Shown: positions 24,042 to 32,686, numbered from the stretch's first letter. The stretch is 64,000 nt of DNA from Hyphomicrobiales bacterium (GCA_900468805.1 UEIF01000009.1:186001-250000); one strand, 5' to 3'. Notes: generated by a model not told the origin, from the letters alone. Translations and numbers: made by a program.

Positions 24042-24917
24042 ATGGGAATCCGATGGAGCCGCGTCATCCCGCATCTGGCCGTTGCGCCTGCGGCGCTGTT
24101 GACGCTTGTCTTTTTCATTGGGGCGATAGGCTGGACCGTCTATCTCTCGTTCACGGCGTCCAGACGCTTCCCCGACTATGAATTGGTCGGCTGGAAGCAA
24201 TATTGGCGGCTGTTTCACGATCCCTCCTGGACCCTGGCGTTGCAGAACCTCGTCATCTTTGCCGTTGGCAGCCTGTTGTCGATCGTGATGGGTTTCATTC
24301 TCGCTGCGCTGATCGACAAGGAAGTGCATGGCGAAGGCATCTTCCGCACTGTTTTTCTCTATCCGCTTGCCGTCTCGCTGATCGTTACTGGCCTCGTCTG
24401 GCGCTGGCTCTTCAATCCGGGCCTCGGCGTCGAGAACGTGCTTCATTCGATGGGCTGGGAGAGCGCCTCCTTCAACTGGCTCGCGAGCCAGGACACGGTG
24501 ATGTTCGGCGTCATCCTGGCGGCTGTCTGGCAATCGACCGGCTTCTTCATGGCGCTGATGCTCGCCGGCCTGAAATCGATCAATACCGAGATCTGGCAGG
24601 CCGCCCGCCTCGACGGCGTGCCCTTCTGGCGGCTCTATATCGAGGTCATCATTCCCATGATGAAACTCACCTTCCTGACCTGCATCATCCTGCTCTGCAT
24701 CGGCGTGGTGAAGGCCTATGACATCATCGTTGCCATGACCAATGGTGGACCCGGCGGCGCATCGGTCATGCCTGCCTATTTCGTCATCGACGCCTATTGG
24801 CAGAAGCAGAATCTCGGCTTCGCCTCGGCAGGTGCCACCGTCATGCTGCTCACGACCCTCGTGCTCTTCCTACCGCTCGTCATCCTCACCGCCATCCGGC
24901 AAAGGAGGGAGGCATGA
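24042..24917 (+). CDS. sugar ABC transporter permease, MalF/UgpA type
   Basis: A 291-residue inner-membrane permease (PF00528) with six predicted helices. The cytoplasmic EAA loop that contacts the ATPase reads EIWQAARLDGVPFWRLYIEVIIPMM in outline (residues about 186-210). The start follows AGGAGGAGGCTC. It is the first gene of a four-gene importer operon and overlaps the next permease by 4 bases (ATGA). The substrate is unknown; class 1 carbohydrate importers of this layout take up sugars, polyols or glycerol phosphates. The IclR-type element upstream suggests induction by a catabolite. Confidence 0.88.
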   Translation: MGIRWSRVIPHLAVAPAALLTLVFFIGAIGWTVYLSFTASRRFPDYELVGWKQYWRLFHDPSWTLALQNLVIFAVGSLLSIVMGFILAALIDKEVHGEGIFRTVFLYPLAVSLIVTGLVWRWLFNPGLGVENVLHSMGWESASFNWLASQDTVMFGVILAAVWQSTGFFMALMLAGLKSINTEIWQAARLDGVPFWRLYIEVIIPMMKLTFLTCIILLCIGVVKAYDIIVAMTNGGPGGASVMPAYFVIDAYWQKQNLGFASAGATVMLLTTLVLFLPLVILTAIRQRREA

Positions 24918-25822
24918 CGGCGATCTCAGCGACATCACAATCGCGCCGCGAGACGAGAGTGCGCCGGCGTCCGCTGATCCGGCCGAACCGGGTGGTGATC
25001 TTCGTCTTCCTGCTGATGGCGGCCGCCTTCTTCGCGGTCCCGCTCTACGTCATCATCGTGACATCCTTCAAGACGATGGATCAGATCCGCGAAGGGCAAA
25101 TATTCTCCCTGCCCTCGCCCTGGACGACTGATGCGTGGTCCTACGCCTGGATGCAGGCTTGTTCGGGTATGAACTGCAACGGCGTGCGCATCGGCTTCAT
25201 CAATTCGCTCTATATTCTTGCTCCCAGTCTGGTCCTGACGATCTCGCTGTCGATCGTCACCGGCTACGGGCTGGCCCTCTGGAACATCAAATGGGCGAAC
25301 GGCTTCCTGTTCGTGCTTTTCATCTGCGCCTTCGTGCCGTTCCAGATCATCATGTATCCGTTGATCAAGATCGCCGGCGCGCTGCATATCTACGGTACGA
25401 CATTCGGCATCGCCGTCATTCACAGCGTCCTGTCGCTGCCCTTCCTCACATTGATCTTCCGAAATTATTTCAAGGGAATGCCGCCGCAGATCATCGCTGC
25501 GGCGATGATCGATTCCGGTTCTTTCTGGCGGATCTTCCTCGAGATCGTCCTGCCGATGTCCGGCAATATCATGATCGTCGTGCTGATCCTGATGATCACG
25601 GGAATCTGGAACGACTTCCTGGTCGGACTCACCTTCGGCGCCCAAGACACGCAGCCGATGACGGTTGTGCTCAATAACATCACGGTGACGACGACGGGCG
25701 CCAAGAATTACGCGGTCGACATGGCCTCGGCGCTGCTGACCGCCCTGCCGCCGCTCGTCATCTACTTCGTTCTCGGCAGGTTCTTCGTGCAGGGCATCAC
25801 TGCCGGCGCCATCAAGGGATAG
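24914..25822 (+). CDS. sugar ABC transporter permease, MalG/UgpE type
   Basis: A 302-residue permease with six predicted helices. The N-terminal basic stretch (RRETRVRRRP) precedes TM1 (VVIFVFLLMAAAFFAVPLYVI). The EAA loop is seen at IIAAAMIDSGSFWRIFLEIVLP, and the protein ends GITAGAIKG, the usual MalG-family ending. It has an unusual periplasmic insertion with two Cys (QACSGMNCNG). Start 24914 overlaps the previous stop as ATGA with GGAGGGAGGC before it. It pairs with the upstream permease to form the membrane channel. Confidence 0.88.
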   Translation: MTAISATSQSRRETRVRRRPLIRPNRVVIFVFLLMAAAFFAVPLYVIIVTSFKTMDQIREGQIFSLPSPWTTDAWSYAWMQACSGMNCNGVRIGFINSLYILAPSLVLTISLSIVTGYGLALWNIKWANGFLFVLFICAFVPFQIIMYPLIKIAGALHIYGTTFGIAVIHSVLSLPFLTLIFRNYFKGMPPQIIAAAMIDSGSFWRIFLEIVLPMSGNIMIVVLILMITGIWNDFLVGLTFGAQDTQPMTVVLNNITVTTTGAKNYAVDMASALLTALPPLVIYFVLGRFFVQGITAGAIKG

Positions 25823-25826
25823 AGGC

Positions 25827-26930
25827 ATGCCTTCCATCGCATTCAACAATATCGTCAAGAAGTTCGGTGCACTGACGGTTATCGAGAACCTGAACCTCAG
25901 CATCGGCGATGGAGAATTTCTGGTCCTGCTCGGGCCGTCCGGCTGCGGCAAGACTACGCTGCTCAATCTTCTGGCCGGCCTACTGGAGATCGACGACGGG
26001 GAAATCCTGATCGACGAGCGGGATGTCAGCTATCTCGATCCCAAGGATCGGGGCCTTGCCATGGTCTTCCAGTCCTACGCGCTCTATCCCACCAAAACTG
26101 TGCGCGGAAACATGAATTTCGGGCTGACGTCGCGCGGCATCTCGCGGGCGGAAGCAGACAAACGGATCGCCTGGGCAGCCAAGCTGCTGCAGATCGAACA
26201 CCTGCTCGATCGCAAGCCATCGCAACTCTCTGGCGGCCAGCGCCAGCGCGTGGCGATCGGCCGGGCGCTGGTCAAGCAATACGGGGTATGCCTGTTCGAC
26301 GAGCCACTTTCGAACCTCGATGCCAAGCTGCGCAACGAGATGCGCATGGAGATAAAAAAGCTCCACAACCAGCTCAGGAACACCGTTGTCTATGTCACCC
26401 ACGACCAGGTGGAGGCCATGACGATGGCCACCAAAATCGCCGTAATGAACAAGGGCGTCATCCAGCAATTCGGCACGCCGGACGAAATCTACAACGAACC
26501 GGCCAATCTCTTCGTCGCCGACTTCGTCGGCTCACCGGCCATGAACCTGCTCGACTGCGTCGTTAGACAGGAAGGCAGCGATCTCGTCGCGGTGGATGAG
26601 AAGGACAGCATCCGCATCAATCTCGGCGAATATAAATGGAAGGTTGGCGCCGACGACGGCAAGCCAGTCAAGATCGGTTTCCGTGCCGAGGAATTGCTGA
26701 TCGAGGAGCGCGTGGATGCAGGCAACACCGTCCGCTTCGACTGCCCAGTCGAATATTTCGAAAAATCGGGGCCTGACGCCTTCGCGTTCCTGACCATGTC
26801 GGGAAAGAGCATCGCCGTGCGCATCGATGGTCGTGATGCAAACCGCTATCGAGGCAAACCGGCTCTGCCGGTTTATCTGCCGCTGACCAAGTTGAACGTC
26901 TTCGATGCGCCGACCGGCCGGCGGCTGTGA
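25827..26930 (+). CDS. sugar ABC transporter ATP-binding protein, UgpC/MalK type
   Basis: A 367-residue ATPase: Walker A GPSGCGKTT, Q-loop VFQSYALYPTKTV, signature LSGGQRQRVAIGRAL, Walker B VCLFDEPLSNLDA and switch His VTHDQVEA. A C-terminal TOBE/OB region (about 240-367) is typical of MalK/UgpC-type subunits that can energise several importers. Intergenic distance to the permease is 4 bases. It could also serve the second importer in this window (35787-38967), which has no ATPase of its own; that is inference. Confidence 0.92.
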   Translation: MPSIAFNNIVKKFGALTVIENLNLSIGDGEFLVLLGPSGCGKTTLLNLLAGLLEIDDGEILIDERDVSYLDPKDRGLAMVFQSYALYPTKTVRGNMNFGLTSRGISRAEADKRIAWAAKLLQIEHLLDRKPSQLSGGQRQRVAIGRALVKQYGVCLFDEPLSNLDAKLRNEMRMEIKKLHNQLRNTVVYVTHDQVEAMTMATKIAVMNKGVIQQFGTPDEIYNEPANLFVADFVGSPAMNLLDCVVRQEGSDLVAVDEKDSIRINLGEYKWKVGADDGKPVKIGFRAEELLIEERVDAGNTVRFDCPVEYFEKSGPDAFAFLTMSGKSIAVRIDGRDANRYRGKPALPVYLPLTKLNVFDAPTGRRL

Positions 26931-26956
26931 CCAGATTCAAAAGGGAGGAATGTTGC

Positions 26957-28204
26957 ATGACAAAATGGAAATCGCTGAAGGGGCTATCGCTCCTGCTTGC
27001 CGCGACGACACTTGCCGCAAACGCCTGGGCAGATGAAGTCGTCGTCTATCACACCTGGTCAAAGCCCTCGGAAATCGCGGCTCTCGGCGTTCTCAGAGAT
27101 GCCTGGGCAAAGGACGGTCACCAATGGAAAGACCTGTCCATCGCCCATGACTCCGGCGCCAATGTCAGCCTCATGAACATGATCACCGGCGGCAATCCGC
27201 CTGCGATCTTCATGAATTCCGATCCCGGCATCTATCGGGATCTGAACAAGCAGGGCCTCGGCGTGCCGCTCACCAAGCTGTTCGACAGCATCGGCGCCAC
27301 GAAGAATTTCCCGCCCTCGGTTCTGAAAAACATCACCGTCGACGGTGAGATCATGAAGGCGCCGGCGACAGTGCATATCGACGGCATGGTCTATTACAAC
27401 AAGCATGTGGCGGAAGCCGCCGGTGTCGATCCGAAGTCCTGGAAATCGCTTGACGACCTCTTCGCGGATTTCGACAAGGTCAAGGCGGCCGGTTACATCC
27501 CGATTGCACAGGGCGGCGACCAATTCCAGAAGGCCTATCTGCTGCAGGCCTTGATCGCTTCCGAGGAGGGTCCCGCGATCTACGATCGTTTCTATGGTGA
27601 AAAACCAGACCGCACAGTGATCGATACGCCTGAGATGCGGGCGGCGCTCAAACGCTTCCGCCAGATCGCCGACCACACGGATCCGGGCTCCCCGAACCGC
27701 CAGTGGAACGACACGACCAATCTCGTGATCACCGGCAAGGCCCTGCTTCAGATTCATGGCGACTGGATGAAAGGCGAGTTCGTCGCCGCGCAGAAGAAGC
27801 TGGGCACGGATTTCGACTGCATCAATATTCCCGGCACCAAGGCTGTCGTTGTCACCGTCGATTCCTGGGGTTTCCTCAACACCAACAATGCTGAGACAGC
27901 AAAAGCCCAGGAAGATTTCGCCAAGCTTGATGTCGATCCGAAGCTCAATGCCGAGTTCGTCTTGAAGAAGGGTGCAAGCCCTGTTCGTACCGATGCCGAT
28001 ACGACGAATCTCGATGCGTGCAACAAGCTCGTTCTCGATACGCTGAAGGATCCGACGAAGCAGGTTTCCAACCCCTTCAATACGGCAGACGCCGACTGGT
28101 ATCGCACCATCTGGCAAGAAGCCGACAAATATTGGAGCGACCCGAAGCGCACAGATGACGAGTTCGTGCAGGCGATGCAAGACGCCTACGACCAGATCTT
28201 CTGA
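26957..28204 (+). CDS. sugar ABC transporter substrate-binding protein
   Basis: A 415-residue family 1 extracellular solute-binding protein (PF01547/PF13416). A Sec signal peptide (LKGLSLLLAATTLAANAWA) precedes EVVVYHTWSKPSEIAAL. Further blocks are NPPAIFMNSDPGIYRD, GEIMKAPATVHIDGMVYYNK, QIHGDWMKGEF and VDSWGFLNTNNAE, typical of oligosaccharide or sugar binders. The start at 26957 follows GGGAGGAATGTTGC; a frame opening at 26927 overlaps the ATPase gene. Unusually the binding protein is last in its operon. A strong intrinsic terminator follows the stop by a few bases. Confidence 0.88.
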   Translation: MTKWKSLKGLSLLLAATTLAANAWADEVVVYHTWSKPSEIAALGVLRDAWAKDGHQWKDLSIAHDSGANVSLMNMITGGNPPAIFMNSDPGIYRDLNKQGLGVPLTKLFDSIGATKNFPPSVLKNITVDGEIMKAPATVHIDGMVYYNKHVAEAAGVDPKSWKSLDDLFADFDKVKAAGYIPIAQGGDQFQKAYLLQALIASEEGPAIYDRFYGEKPDRTVIDTPEMRAALKRFRQIADHTDPGSPNRQWNDTTNLVITGKALLQIHGDWMKGEFVAAQKKLGTDFDCINIPGTKAVVVTVDSWGFLNTNNAETAKAQEDFAKLDVDPKLNAEFVLKKGASPVRTDADTTNLDACNKLVLDTLKDPTKQVSNPFNTADADWYRTIWQEADKYWSDPKRTDDEFVQAMQDAYDQIF

Positions 28205-28211
28205 TATACGA

Positions 28212-28245
28212 AAAAGAACCCAGCAGATCGCTGCTGGGTTCTTTT
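28212..28245. terminator. rho-independent terminator, bidirectional
   Basis: A 15-base-pair perfect stem: AAAAGAACCCAGCAG, loop ATCG, CTGCTGGGTTCTTTT. The T-run on one side and the A-run on the other make it functional in both directions. It ends the ABC transporter operon (plus strand) and sits just beyond the 3' end of the VOC gene pair (minus strand, stop at 28275). Confidence 0.92.
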
Positions 28246-28274
28246 AATTATCAACTTGCCGCTAAACAGTCTAA

Positions 28275-28718
28275 TCAGACTGATTCTGAATGCAGCCTCT
28301 TGATGGCCTGTAGCTGAATGCAATCGGGCGCCATCTCCATAACTTCGATCTGCGTGCCATCAGGGTCCTCGATCCATGCCCCGCGATTGCCGTCGATGCC
28401 GATTTTGGTCGGCCGCGGCTTGCTTGGCTGGATGCCGACTTTCGCAAGCTCCTCGAACGTCTTGTCGATATCTTCGACAGTGAGGCAGATATGGAAGATG
28501 CCGATAACGTCTGGGCCGGCTTCCGGCCGCTTTACGCCCTTCGGGAAAAGCTCCAGATACTGATCATCGTTGATGCGCAGATAGACGATCCAGGCCTCTC
28601 CCTGATCGTTGAGCAGACGCGTCATCTCGCGAAAGCCGAGCTTCTGGTAAAACGCCAGGGACTTATCGAGGTCGTTGACGCGCAATGCGATATGGCCGAG
28701 ATGCTTGAAAAGATCCAT
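28275..28718 (-). CDS. VOC (glyoxalase/dioxygenase fold) protein
   Basis: A 147-residue vicinal-oxygen-chelate protein (PF00903). It has two beta-alpha-beta-beta-beta modules: GHIALRVNDLDKSLAFYQKLGF, then IFHICLTVEDIDKTFEEL and GAWIEDPDGTQIEVME. The metal-ligand positions His (GHIAL), His (IFHICL) and Glu (IEVME) are present, as in glyoxalase I and extradiol dioxygenase relatives. The start follows GAGGCTGAGCT. It is 3 bases downstream of a paralogue. Proximity to the sugar importer and the IclR gene suggests isomerase, epimerase or lyase action on the imported compound; the reaction is unknown. Confidence 0.82.
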   Translation of the reverse strand: MDLFKHLGHIALRVNDLDKSLAFYQKLGFREMTRLLNDQGEAWIVYLRINDDQYLELFPKGVKRPEAGPDVIGIFHICLTVEDIDKTFEELAKVGIQPSKPRPTKIGIDGNRGAWIEDPDGTQIEVMEMAPDCIQLQAIKRLHSESV

Positions 28719-28721
28719 AGC

Positions 28722-29156
28722 TCAGCCTCGTCCGTTGATACGGCGAACGGCAGCCGTCTGCATGGCGTCTGCGCCGAGCTGCATCAGCTCGATGCGGTTG
28801 CCTTCCGGATCTGCGATCCATGCCTGATAATTGTTGTCGACGCCGAGCTTCTTTTCAGCCGTCAGGACCACGCCGCGGCCGGTGATATCGGCGATCGCCT
28901 CGTCGATGTTTTCGACTTCGAGGCAGAGATGATTATAACCGACATTGGCAAAAGGCGGCGCACTATCGCCGACACCCTCGGGGAACAGTTCGATGAACTG
29001 CGTATCGGTGATTTTGAGGTAGACGATCCACAGGCGGCCGTCGCGCTCCAGCCGGAACATTTCGTCGAAGCCCAGCTTGTTGACATAGAAGTCGAGCGAG
29101 CTGTCGATGTTCTTCACACTGACGGCCACATGTCCGATCGATTTCACGCTCTTCAT
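28722..29156 (-). CDS. VOC (glyoxalase/dioxygenase fold) protein, paralogue
   Basis: A 144-residue VOC protein similar along its whole length to the gene downstream: GHVAVSVKNIDSSLDFYVNKLGF, YNHLCLEVENIDEAI, and YQAWIADPEGNRIELMQ, with His, His and Glu at metal-ligand positions. The start at 29156 follows ACGGAGGAGGATGCA. The two genes probably arose by tandem duplication and are co-transcribed from the promoter region shared with the divergent IclR gene. They may form a heterodimer or act on successive intermediates; this is not shown by the sequence. Confidence 0.82.
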   Translation of the reverse strand: MKSVKSIGHVAVSVKNIDSSLDFYVNKLGFDEMFRLERDGRLWIVYLKITDTQFIELFPEGVGDSAPPFANVGYNHLCLEVENIDEAIADITGRGVVLTAEKKLGVDNNYQAWIADPEGNRIELMQLGADAMQTAAVRRINGRG

Positions 29157-29277
29157 TGCATCCTCCTCCGTATTTCCGTTTCACCTGCGCGTGCTGAAGC
29201 AGCCGCGCGCCGAACCTCCGATCCGGCACATTTCAGGAAGGCCGCGTCGGGAATATTACGACGTGACGTTTCCTATT

Positions 29278-29304
29278 TGAACTGATATAAGTTCATTTAA
29301 GAAT
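29278..29304. promoter_or_regulatory. three-half-site operator-like element between VOC genes and IclR gene
   Basis: TGAAC-N8-GTTCA-N4-AGAAT, the same layout as the element at 23962-23988 (AGAAC there). It lies between the divergent VOC pair (start 29156) and the IclR gene (start 29415), where it could control both. IclR proteins such as PcaU and PobR bind three-repeat operators, so the layout fits the linked regulator. Confidence 0.6.
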
Positions 29305-29414
29305 TTATCGGCATTCTCATGCCGGAGTCAATCGGAAGGAGCCGCGATTGCGTGAACTCCATGCATTGCTTATGGAAGGCGAAGCATTGCCTGATGGGGT
29401 TCGCAGGATTTTCA

Positions 29415-30287
29415 ATGACGGACATTAGTGAAGACGCAGCGCAGAAGTATCGTATCCCCGTCATCGAGCAGATGGTGGAGGTCTTTGCCCTCCTGGAACG
29501 CACGCCGGAGGGAGCGACGATCCGCGATGTGGTCAAAGCTGTGCGGCTGTCACGCACCACCGTCTACCGTATGCTGAACACGCTCAGCGCCTACGATTTC
29601 GTGCATCGTTCGCCGGCCGGAAGCTACACGCTCGGCAGGCGCCTTCTGACACTTGCGGCCCATGTCGCCCCGACCGTTGCCAGTTACGATCTGCTGGCGA
29701 TCGCGCAGCCGCATCTGAACAAGATCTCCGAGCTTCTGGGTGAAGGCAGCAAGCTGACGGTGCCATCAGGCGACAATATTTTGGTCGTTGCTTCGGCGCA
29801 GGGGCATGGCCAATATGCGCTGTCGGCGACGGCTGGCCAGCGGCTGCCGTTTCATGCCGGTGCTGCCGGTAAAATCCTGCTTGCCTTTTCGTTGCAGGAG
29901 GACATCGAGCGGCGCCTGACCAAGCTCGAACGCTTTACCAACCAGACGATCACCGATCCCACGAAGATGCTTGAGGAGCTTGCGCTGATCCGCAAGCAGA
30001 ATTGGGCACGGGACATGGGAGAGCAGATGTCAGGTGTTCATGCGATCGCAGCCCCGGTGAGGGATCACCAGGACACGGTCATTGCAGCCGTCAGTGTTCC
30101 CTTCGTCACGGGCGTGGACGAAAAACGCGTGACTGATATCCGGCAAGCGGTGATCGCCGCTGCACAATCGATCACCAACGACATCCGATCGGCGACCCCC
30201 GCAATGCCGTCAGTCGATCTGATCGACGAGAAGCCGGTGCCAAGGCGCGCGCCCGCGAAGACGGCGGCCAAACCGAAGCAGAGATAG
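29415..30287 (+). CDS. IclR-family transcriptional regulator
   Basis: A 290-residue regulator: N-terminal winged helix (VEVFALLERTPEGATIRDVV, VRLSRTTVYRMLNTLSAYDF) and a C-terminal effector domain (LTVPSGDNILVVASAQGHG, LPFHAGAAGKILLAFS, GVHAIAAPVRDHQDTVIAAV) typical of IclR (PF09339, PF01614). The C-terminal tail is basic and proline-rich (VPRRAPAKTAAKPKQR). Start 29415 is chosen because the family N-terminus begins there; the frame opens at 29319 with residues atypical for the family. It likely controls the importer, the VOC pair and itself through the shared element at 23962 and 29278. Confidence 0.85.
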   Translation: MTDISEDAAQKYRIPVIEQMVEVFALLERTPEGATIRDVVKAVRLSRTTVYRMLNTLSAYDFVHRSPAGSYTLGRRLLTLAAHVAPTVASYDLLAIAQPHLNKISELLGEGSKLTVPSGDNILVVASAQGHGQYALSATAGQRLPFHAGAAGKILLAFSLQEDIERRLTKLERFTNQTITDPTKMLEELALIRKQNWARDMGEQMSGVHAIAAPVRDHQDTVIAAVSVPFVTGVDEKRVTDIRQAVIAAAQSITNDIRSATPAMPSVDLIDEKPVPRRAPAKTAAKPKQR

Positions 30288-30430
30288 AGGTCTGGCGAAC
30301 CTCCACGCTCAAAGCAGGCCGCGTTCAAAGATCACCTCGACGGCTAGCCGCAATCTCCGAAAGCTTGGCTTCTTCCCGGAGACGAATGGTGCATTCGCGC
30401 ATCGCTCGCCTGACCGTCCGGGAGGAAGAC

Positions 30431-31555
30431 TTACGTGAATTTGCCTTCCTTCAAATGCCGGGGAATCGGGTCCGGACGGCCGCAGCTGCTGCGGATGGTA
30501 ACCGCTCGTTTCGATTGGGCTGACCGTTCAAAAGCAGTCATGACTTCAAGGGCATGGAAGGCGAGTTCCGAGGAGACGCGATGCGGCCTGCCGGAGCGCA
30601 GCGAATCCACCATTTCGGCAGCACCCAATCCCCTAAGACCCAGATGGCCTGGAACACCTTCGACATAGGGATGGTCGACGGCCACCTCTTCCCAGGCTTC
30701 GTCGCCCTCGGTGAAGATCTCGACCTTGCCGGTGAAGTTGTTCGGGTCCGGCGTCACCATCGAGCCCTTGGAACCATAGATCTCGATCTGGTTGTGCTTG
30801 TGCCTGATGACGTCAAAGCTCGTGGCGATCGTTACGGTCGCGCCGCTATGGAATTCCATGACGCCGGTCAGATGCGTCGGCGTCAGCACCTTGATCGTCT
30901 CGCCGAAACGTGGCTGCGTCTTCACAGTCCGCTCTATGCGGGTGACCTTGGCAGCGCCGAAGACCTCGCGGACCGGCCCGAGAAGGGCAATCAGATTGGT
31001 GACGTAATAGGGGCCGACATCGAGCATCGGCCCGCCGCCGCGACCGTAGAAGAAGGCCGGATTGGGATGCCAATGCTCATGACCTGGCAGAAGCAGCATG
31101 GCGGTTGCGGAAATCGCCGTACCGATGCGGCCTTCGTCGTAAAGGCGGCGCGTCAACTGATGACCGCCGCCAAGGAACGTATCGGGCGCGCAGCCGAGCC
31201 GCAGATCACCAGCGCGGGCAAGCGCCATCAGTTCCTCGGCTTCCTCCATGGAAACCCCGAGCGGCTTTTCCGAATAGACATGTTTGCCGGCAAGCAGCGC
31301 CCTCTTGCTGATCGAATAATGGGCGGTCGGCGTGGTCAAGTTGATGATGAGGCCGATCTCGGGATCGGCGAACATTGCGTCAAGCGACGCCGATTGAACG
31401 CCGAACTGCTCGGCGAGCTTGCGCGCCGGTTCCTCATAGAGGTCGTAGATCGACTTCACACGGATGAAGTCGAACATATGCAGCGTCGCGACATAGGTGG
31501 CGCTGATGTTTCCGGCACCGACAATGCCGACTTTCATGGGGCTGCTCCCGCTCAT
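30431..31555 (-). CDS. Gfo/Idh/MocA-family oxidoreductase
   Basis: A 374-residue NAD(P)-dependent sugar or polyol dehydrogenase. The Rossmann motif is KVGIVGAGNISATYVATL. The EKP motif is KHVYSEKPLGVSMEEAEEL, and the C-terminal (PF02894-like) domain includes GGGPMLDVGPYYVTNLI, which contains the D-x3-[H/Y] catalytic region. The start at 31555 follows GAGGAGCCAGA. It is 9 bases downstream of a sugar isomerase gene and probably in its operon, under the LacI-type repressor encoded beyond it. Such pairs oxidise and isomerise cyclitols or uncommon sugars; the substrate is unknown. Confidence 0.85.
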   Translation of the reverse strand: MSGSSPMKVGIVGAGNISATYVATLHMFDFIRVKSIYDLYEEPARKLAEQFGVQSASLDAMFADPEIGLIINLTTPTAHYSISKRALLAGKHVYSEKPLGVSMEEAEELMALARAGDLRLGCAPDTFLGGGHQLTRRLYDEGRIGTAISATAMLLLPGHEHWHPNPAFFYGRGGGPMLDVGPYYVTNLIALLGPVREVFGAAKVTRIERTVKTQPRFGETIKVLTPTHLTGVMEFHSGATVTIATSFDVIRHKHNQIEIYGSKGSMVTPDPNNFTGKVEIFTEGDEAWEEVAVDHPYVEGVPGHLGLRGLGAAEMVDSLRSGRPHRVSSELAFHALEVMTAFERSAQSKRAVTIRSSCGRPDPIPRHLKEGKFT

Positions 31556-31564
31556 TCTGGCTCC

Positions 31565-32494
31565 TCAGGCGATGATGATGTCGAGTTCGGCGGCACAGTC
31601 GCGCAGATAGCGAATGCCGCGTCTCATTTCGGAATCGAATTCCGGCGTCGCTTCACGAAAATGCGTCCAGTGCGACGCGCCGGGCGCATCCTCAAGCTCC
31701 AGCGTGATTGGGCCGGAATAGCTTATGGTGCGCAGGGCTGCAAAAATCGCCTTCCAGTCGATCTTGCCGCGACCGGGGCGCCAGTGGGCATTGGTGTGCC
31801 CTTCATTGTCGGAGAAGTGCGTGTTGTAGATCCGGTCGCCGAGTTGCAGCACCACGTAATGCGGCATGTCGCCTGCGGGGAAGAGATGGCTGGGGTCGAA
31901 ATTGAGGCCGAGATTGGGAGCGCCGGTACGCTCGATCAATCGCAGCATGCCCTGCCCCGAACTGACCCAGCGATAAGGATGTGGCTCGATGGCGACACGC
32001 AGCCCGGCATCCGCGGCAATGGCGCAGGCGGCCGCAAAGCCTTCGACGACGACCTCATATTCCTGTGCCCAATCCCATTCGGGCTTCACGGCAGCCGACC
32101 ATTCCTGGGCCGTCGGTCGCTGCAGGATCGGCCTGATATCCGATTGGAAAGGGTAAGGCGTCATGCTTGTCATGATCGGTGTGCCGATCTTTGCTGCCAG
32201 CTCGACGCCGCGCTTATAGGCATCGAGGTCCACACGGGAGACAGGCGCGCCGTCATCACGCGAAAATGGCAGATTGTAGAAGAAGTTGGTCAGCGTCAGC
32301 CCTTCACCGTCGGCGATCGACTTGAGTTCACGGATCGTCTCGTCGGTGTAATAGCCGAGCATGTCGACCGACCATGCAGTCAGCTCGAACCCTTTGCAAC
32401 CGGTGGCCGCCAGCCGCCGCAAAGGCGCTGCATAAGGCGGATTCCAGTTGAACGTCCAAATTGGCGAGCCGAAAAAAAGTGCTTGAGCACCCAC
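31565..32494 (-). CDS. sugar phosphate isomerase/epimerase (TIM barrel)
   Basis: A 309-residue xylose-isomerase-like TIM barrel (PF01261). Conserved blocks are GFELTAWSVDMLGYYTDET, LRVAIEPHPYRWVSSGQGML, LGLNFDPSHLFPAGDMPHYV and GPITLELEDAPG, which include the family's metal ligands (Glu, Asp, His, Glu). The GTG start at 32494 follows GGGAGGACGGC. It is first in the operon with the downstream oxidoreductase. Its promoter holds two copies of a LacI-type palindrome, one of them overlapping the predicted -10 region, so repression by the adjacent LacI protein is likely. Confidence 0.85.
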   Translation of the reverse strand: MGAQALFFGSPIWTFNWNPPYAAPLRRLAATGCKGFELTAWSVDMLGYYTDETIRELKSIADGEGLTLTNFFYNLPFSRDDGAPVSRVDLDAYKRGVELAAKIGTPIMTSMTPYPFQSDIRPILQRPTAQEWSAAVKPEWDWAQEYEVVVEGFAAACAIAADAGLRVAIEPHPYRWVSSGQGMLRLIERTGAPNLGLNFDPSHLFPAGDMPHYVVLQLGDRIYNTHFSDNEGHTNAHWRPGRGKIDWKAIFAALRTISYSGPITLELEDAPGASHWTHFREATPEFDSEMRRGIRYLRDCAAELDIIIA

Positions 32495-32548
32495 GCCGTC
32501 CTCCCTCTTTTTCGCCCTTTGGGCGCTCCAACCCGCTCCAAAAGTCGA

Positions 32549-32564
32549 TTTGTAACGTTACGAA
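32549..32564. promoter_or_regulatory. LacI-type operator O1 (promoter-proximal)
   Basis: TTTGTAACGTTACGAA, one mismatch from a perfect 16-base palindrome and identical to O2 at 15 of 16 positions. The core GTAACGTTAC has the central CG typical of LacI/GalR operators. It lies 55 bases before the isomerase start and overlaps the expected -10 region of the promoter with -35 at 32584-32589. Confidence 0.75.
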
Positions 32565-32583
32565 TGCATCGCAAACCCTATGT

Positions 32584-32589
32584 TGTCAA
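32584..32589 (-). promoter_or_regulatory. predicted -35 element of the isomerase-oxidoreductase operon
   Basis: The minus strand reads TTGACA, a perfect sigma-70 -35 hexamer. Seventeen bases downstream lies CATTCG, a poor -10 that borders operator O1. The promoter is thus flanked by O1 and O2. Confidence 0.45.
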
Positions 32590-32636
32590 TGTTATCAGCT
32601 AAGGAATTTTAGCCGCATGGGGCAAAGAAATGTGAA

Positions 32637-32652
32637 TTCGTAACGTTACGAA
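32637..32652. promoter_or_regulatory. LacI-type operator O2 (upstream)
   Basis: TTCGTAACGTTACGAA is a perfect 16-base palindrome with the LacI/GalR central CG. It is 88 bases centre-to-centre from O1, and lies between O1 and the 3' end of the LacI-type gene. Two sites at this distance could be bridged by a tetramer through DNA looping, or bound independently. Confidence 0.78.
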
Positions 32653-32686
32653 CGACTTGAACTGCACAGGATTTCTTGGGGGATTT

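Noticed and set aside
30554..32602. A 682-codon open frame on the plus strand.
   Set aside because: It is antisense to the whole oxidoreductase-isomerase operon and has no family features. Long antisense frames are common opposite GC-rich rhizobial genes.
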